From assembly GCF_904066215.1 (NCBI RefSeq), contig NZ_LR880474.1:1178001-1242000 (forward strand): DNA of 64,000 nucleotides, in the 5' to 3' direction. The stretch comes from Microbacterium sp. Nx66 (GTDB lineage: Bacteria > Actinomycetota > Actinomycetes > Actinomycetales > Microbacteriaceae). The position numbers and the translations under genes are program-made. Of the stretch, positions 62,801-64,000 are shown one piece after another (position 1 is the first letter of the stretch; each line of letters starts with the position of its first letter). Under the pieces are notes generated by a model. That model did no database searches. It was not told the DNA's origin and saw only the letters and a program-made list of their open reading frames with translations.

Positions 62801-63874
62801 TCAGGGCAGGGGGGTGTTCCGCGTGCCGAGCCGGGACGCGTCCACCGTGTCGCCGGCTCCGCGCAGCACGCCGCCGAGGAAGCCGAGACCCCACGAGAGG
62901 TGCATCGTGGGCAGCACGAGGAGCGTCCACAGGCGTTGCCGCACGCCGCCCCCGCCGGGAGCGAGGGCCACGCCGACCACGAGTAGCACGTAGAGCGCGA
63001 GCGGGACGTAGACCAGGCACGAGGCGATGAGGGAGGCGGTTCCCGACACCGCACCGGAGAGCTGCAAGGCCCCGAGGACCACGGCGAGCGCGACGAACAG
63101 CAGCAGGACCGGCGGCGCGAAGTAACGAAGACCGTTGCGACGACCGAAGCGCCGCACTAGCTCCCCTCGCCAGGCGCCGGTCGCGCGGAACTGCCTGGCC
63201 AGGCGCAGCCAGCTCTCGCGGGGCCAGTAGGTCACCGACAGCTCGGGGTCGAACCACACGCGGTGCCCGGCCTGGCGGATGCGCAGGTTCAGCTCCCAGT
63301 CCTCGCCGCGGCGGATCGTCTCGTCGAACAGACCGACCTCGTCGAGGACGTCCCGACGGATCACGCCGAGGTAGGCGGACTCCGCCTCTCCTTCCACGCG
63401 TCCGCCGTGATACGCCCCGCCGCCGAGGCCGACGGGGGAGTTGTACAGCCGGGCGACGGCCTTCTGGAAGGGCGTCCGGCCCTCGGCGTGCATGACGCCG
63501 CCGACGTTGGCGGCCCCCGTGCGCTGCAGGGTCTGCAGGGCCCTGGCCGCGTAGCCGGGAGCGAGCTCGGAGTGGGCATCGACCCGGATGACCGTGGGGT
63601 AGCGGCTGGCCCGGATCGCGGCGTTGAGGCCGACCGGGATGTGCGCGGCCGGGTTGTCGACGAGACGGATCCGGTCGTCGGCCGCGGCCAGTCGGCGGGC
63701 GAGGGCGGTGGTGCCGTCCGATGACGGTCCCAGCGCGAGGATGAGCTCGGCGGGGACGCCGACCTCCTGGGCGAGCACCGATGCGACGGCGTGCTCCAGG
63801 TAGGCGCGTTCGTTGAGCACCGGCATCACGAAGGACACCCCGGTGACGGGGGTGGGGGATCCGTTGGCTGGCAC
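62801..63874 (-). CDS. Family-2 glycosyltransferase with C-terminal membrane helices
   Basis: 357 residues. GT-A start SFVMPVLNERAYLEHAV, nucleotide-sugar region IRVDAHSELAPGY (DxD-like DAH), GVIRRDVLDEVGLFDET and RGEDWELNLRIRQAGH (acceptor ED), then about four helices from residue 245. Resembles succinoglycan/ExoA-type transferases building wall-linked or secreted polysaccharide, which fits the adjacent polyol-phosphate transferases. GTG start, CATGAT 6 nt upstream. Confidence 0.87.
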   Translation of the reverse strand: MPANGSPTPVTGVSFVMPVLNERAYLEHAVASVLAQEVGVPAELILALGPSSDGTTALARRLAAADDRIRLVDNPAAHIPVGLNAAIRASRYPTVIRVDAHSELAPGYAARALQTLQRTGAANVGGVMHAEGRTPFQKAVARLYNSPVGLGGGAYHGGRVEGEAESAYLGVIRRDVLDEVGLFDETIRRGEDWELNLRIRQAGHRVWFDPELSVTYWPRESWLRLARQFRATGAWRGELVRRFGRRNGLRYFAPPVLLLFVALAVVLGALQLSGAVSGTASLIASCLVYVPLALYVLLVVGVALAPGGGGVRQRLWTLLVLPTMHLSWGLGFLGGVLRGAGDTVDASRLGTRNTPLP

Positions 63875-63880
63875 ACGTCG

Positions 63881-63886
63881 ATCATG
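63881..63886 (-). promoter_or_regulatory. -10 box of the family-2 glycosyltransferase gene, predicted leaderless
   Basis: CATGAT on the minus strand, 6 nt before GTG 63874. The same hexamer and gap occur before the XRE-cupin regulator. Confidence 0.35.
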
Positions 63887-63972
63887 TCACGCCGCTCCTG
63901 CCGCTCTCTCTCAGGCGGCGTCCGCCTGTCCGCCGCCGCGGATGCCGGGACAGGACGAACTATCCTGGAGGG

Positions 63973-64000
63973 ATGGGTGCACTGTCTGACGCGAAGAAGG
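63973..64000 (+). CDS. Start of an unidentified gene (partial)
   Basis: ATG 63973 opens a frame reading MGALSDAKK before the window ends. TATCCT at 63961-63966 stands 6 nt before it, the geometry of the other predicted leaderless starts, so the start is credible. Nine residues are too few to name a product. Confidence 0.5.

Overview
The window is high-GC chromosomal DNA from an actinobacterium, most likely the family Microbacteriaceae and probably Microbacterium or a close relative. The evidence is the strong G/C bias at third codon positions, many GTG starts, TANNNT-type -10 boxes placed directly in front of start codons, tRNA without encoded CCA, and typical actinobacterial families (DUF3117, DUF3107, DUF817, DUF1003, DUF2342, UPF0182, AdnAB, TypA, Mrp). 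I see no prophage, insertion sequence, CRISPR array, rRNA or integrase. Gene density is very high, with many 4-bp start/stop overlaps.

Layout. 1-204: C-terminus of glycine dehydrogenase (gcvP). 420-5702: complete oligopeptide/dipeptide ABC importer (lipoprotein, two permeases, fused double ATPase), followed by a small PH-like membrane protein and a convergent CPBP protease-like protein. 7213-10197: typA and a secreted transglycosylase-like protein. 10305-14655: glutaminase with an MFS transporter, then an XRE-cupin regulator divergent from azlCD (branched-chain amino-acid export). 14696-21819: small membrane protein, 7Fe ferredoxin, succinyl-DAP aminotransferase, citrate synthase, a DEAD-box helicase, and divergent dapD/dapE; this supplies much of the succinylase branch of lysine/diaminopimelate synthesis. 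21801-29393: PIG-V-like mannosyltransferase, DUF3117, O-methyltransferase, tatB, a four-gene leftward operon (PRC/MgtE-N/CBS protein, DUF1003, Mrp, YcxB-like), a general-stress-like membrane protein and an alpha/beta hydrolase. 29423-36812: aminopeptidase P, membrane EEP-family phosphatase/nuclease, PHP phosphoesterase, DUF817, RhlE-like helicase, MiaE-like ferritin-fold protein, DUF3107.

36964-54043 is a DNA-repair-centred block: the AdnB- and AdnA-type motor-nucleases (double-strand-break resection), NudC (NAD/NADH pyrophosphatase) and UvrD2-like helicase, followed by a TOMM leader-binding-like protein, DUF2342, a PDZ-Lon-like protease and a giant UPF0182 membrane protein. From memory this order parallels Mycobacterium tuberculosis Rv3211 down to Rv3193c, and the first half parallels roughly Rv1165-Rv1234, so the window is mostly conserved actinobacterial backbone. 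54380-64000: tandem universal stress protein, APH-fold kinase, initiator tRNA-fMet, nitrilase-family hydrolase, a second aminotransferase, HtrA-like protease, two CDP-glycerol glycerophosphotransferase-type proteins, a family-2 glycosyltransferase, and the first codons of one more gene.

The most unusual signals are non-coding or concern gene packing: a repeated arrangement of a -10 box exactly 6-7 nt before the start codon at more than 15 genes (predicted leaderless mRNAs), an array of about nine CAGGC/GCCTG elements with 18-bp spacing in front of the universal stress gene, a terminator whose 3' arm is also the start of the next gene, and a 164-bp antisense overlap between uvrD2 and an orphan RiPP-maturation-like gene. 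I did not find a convincing new multi-gene system.
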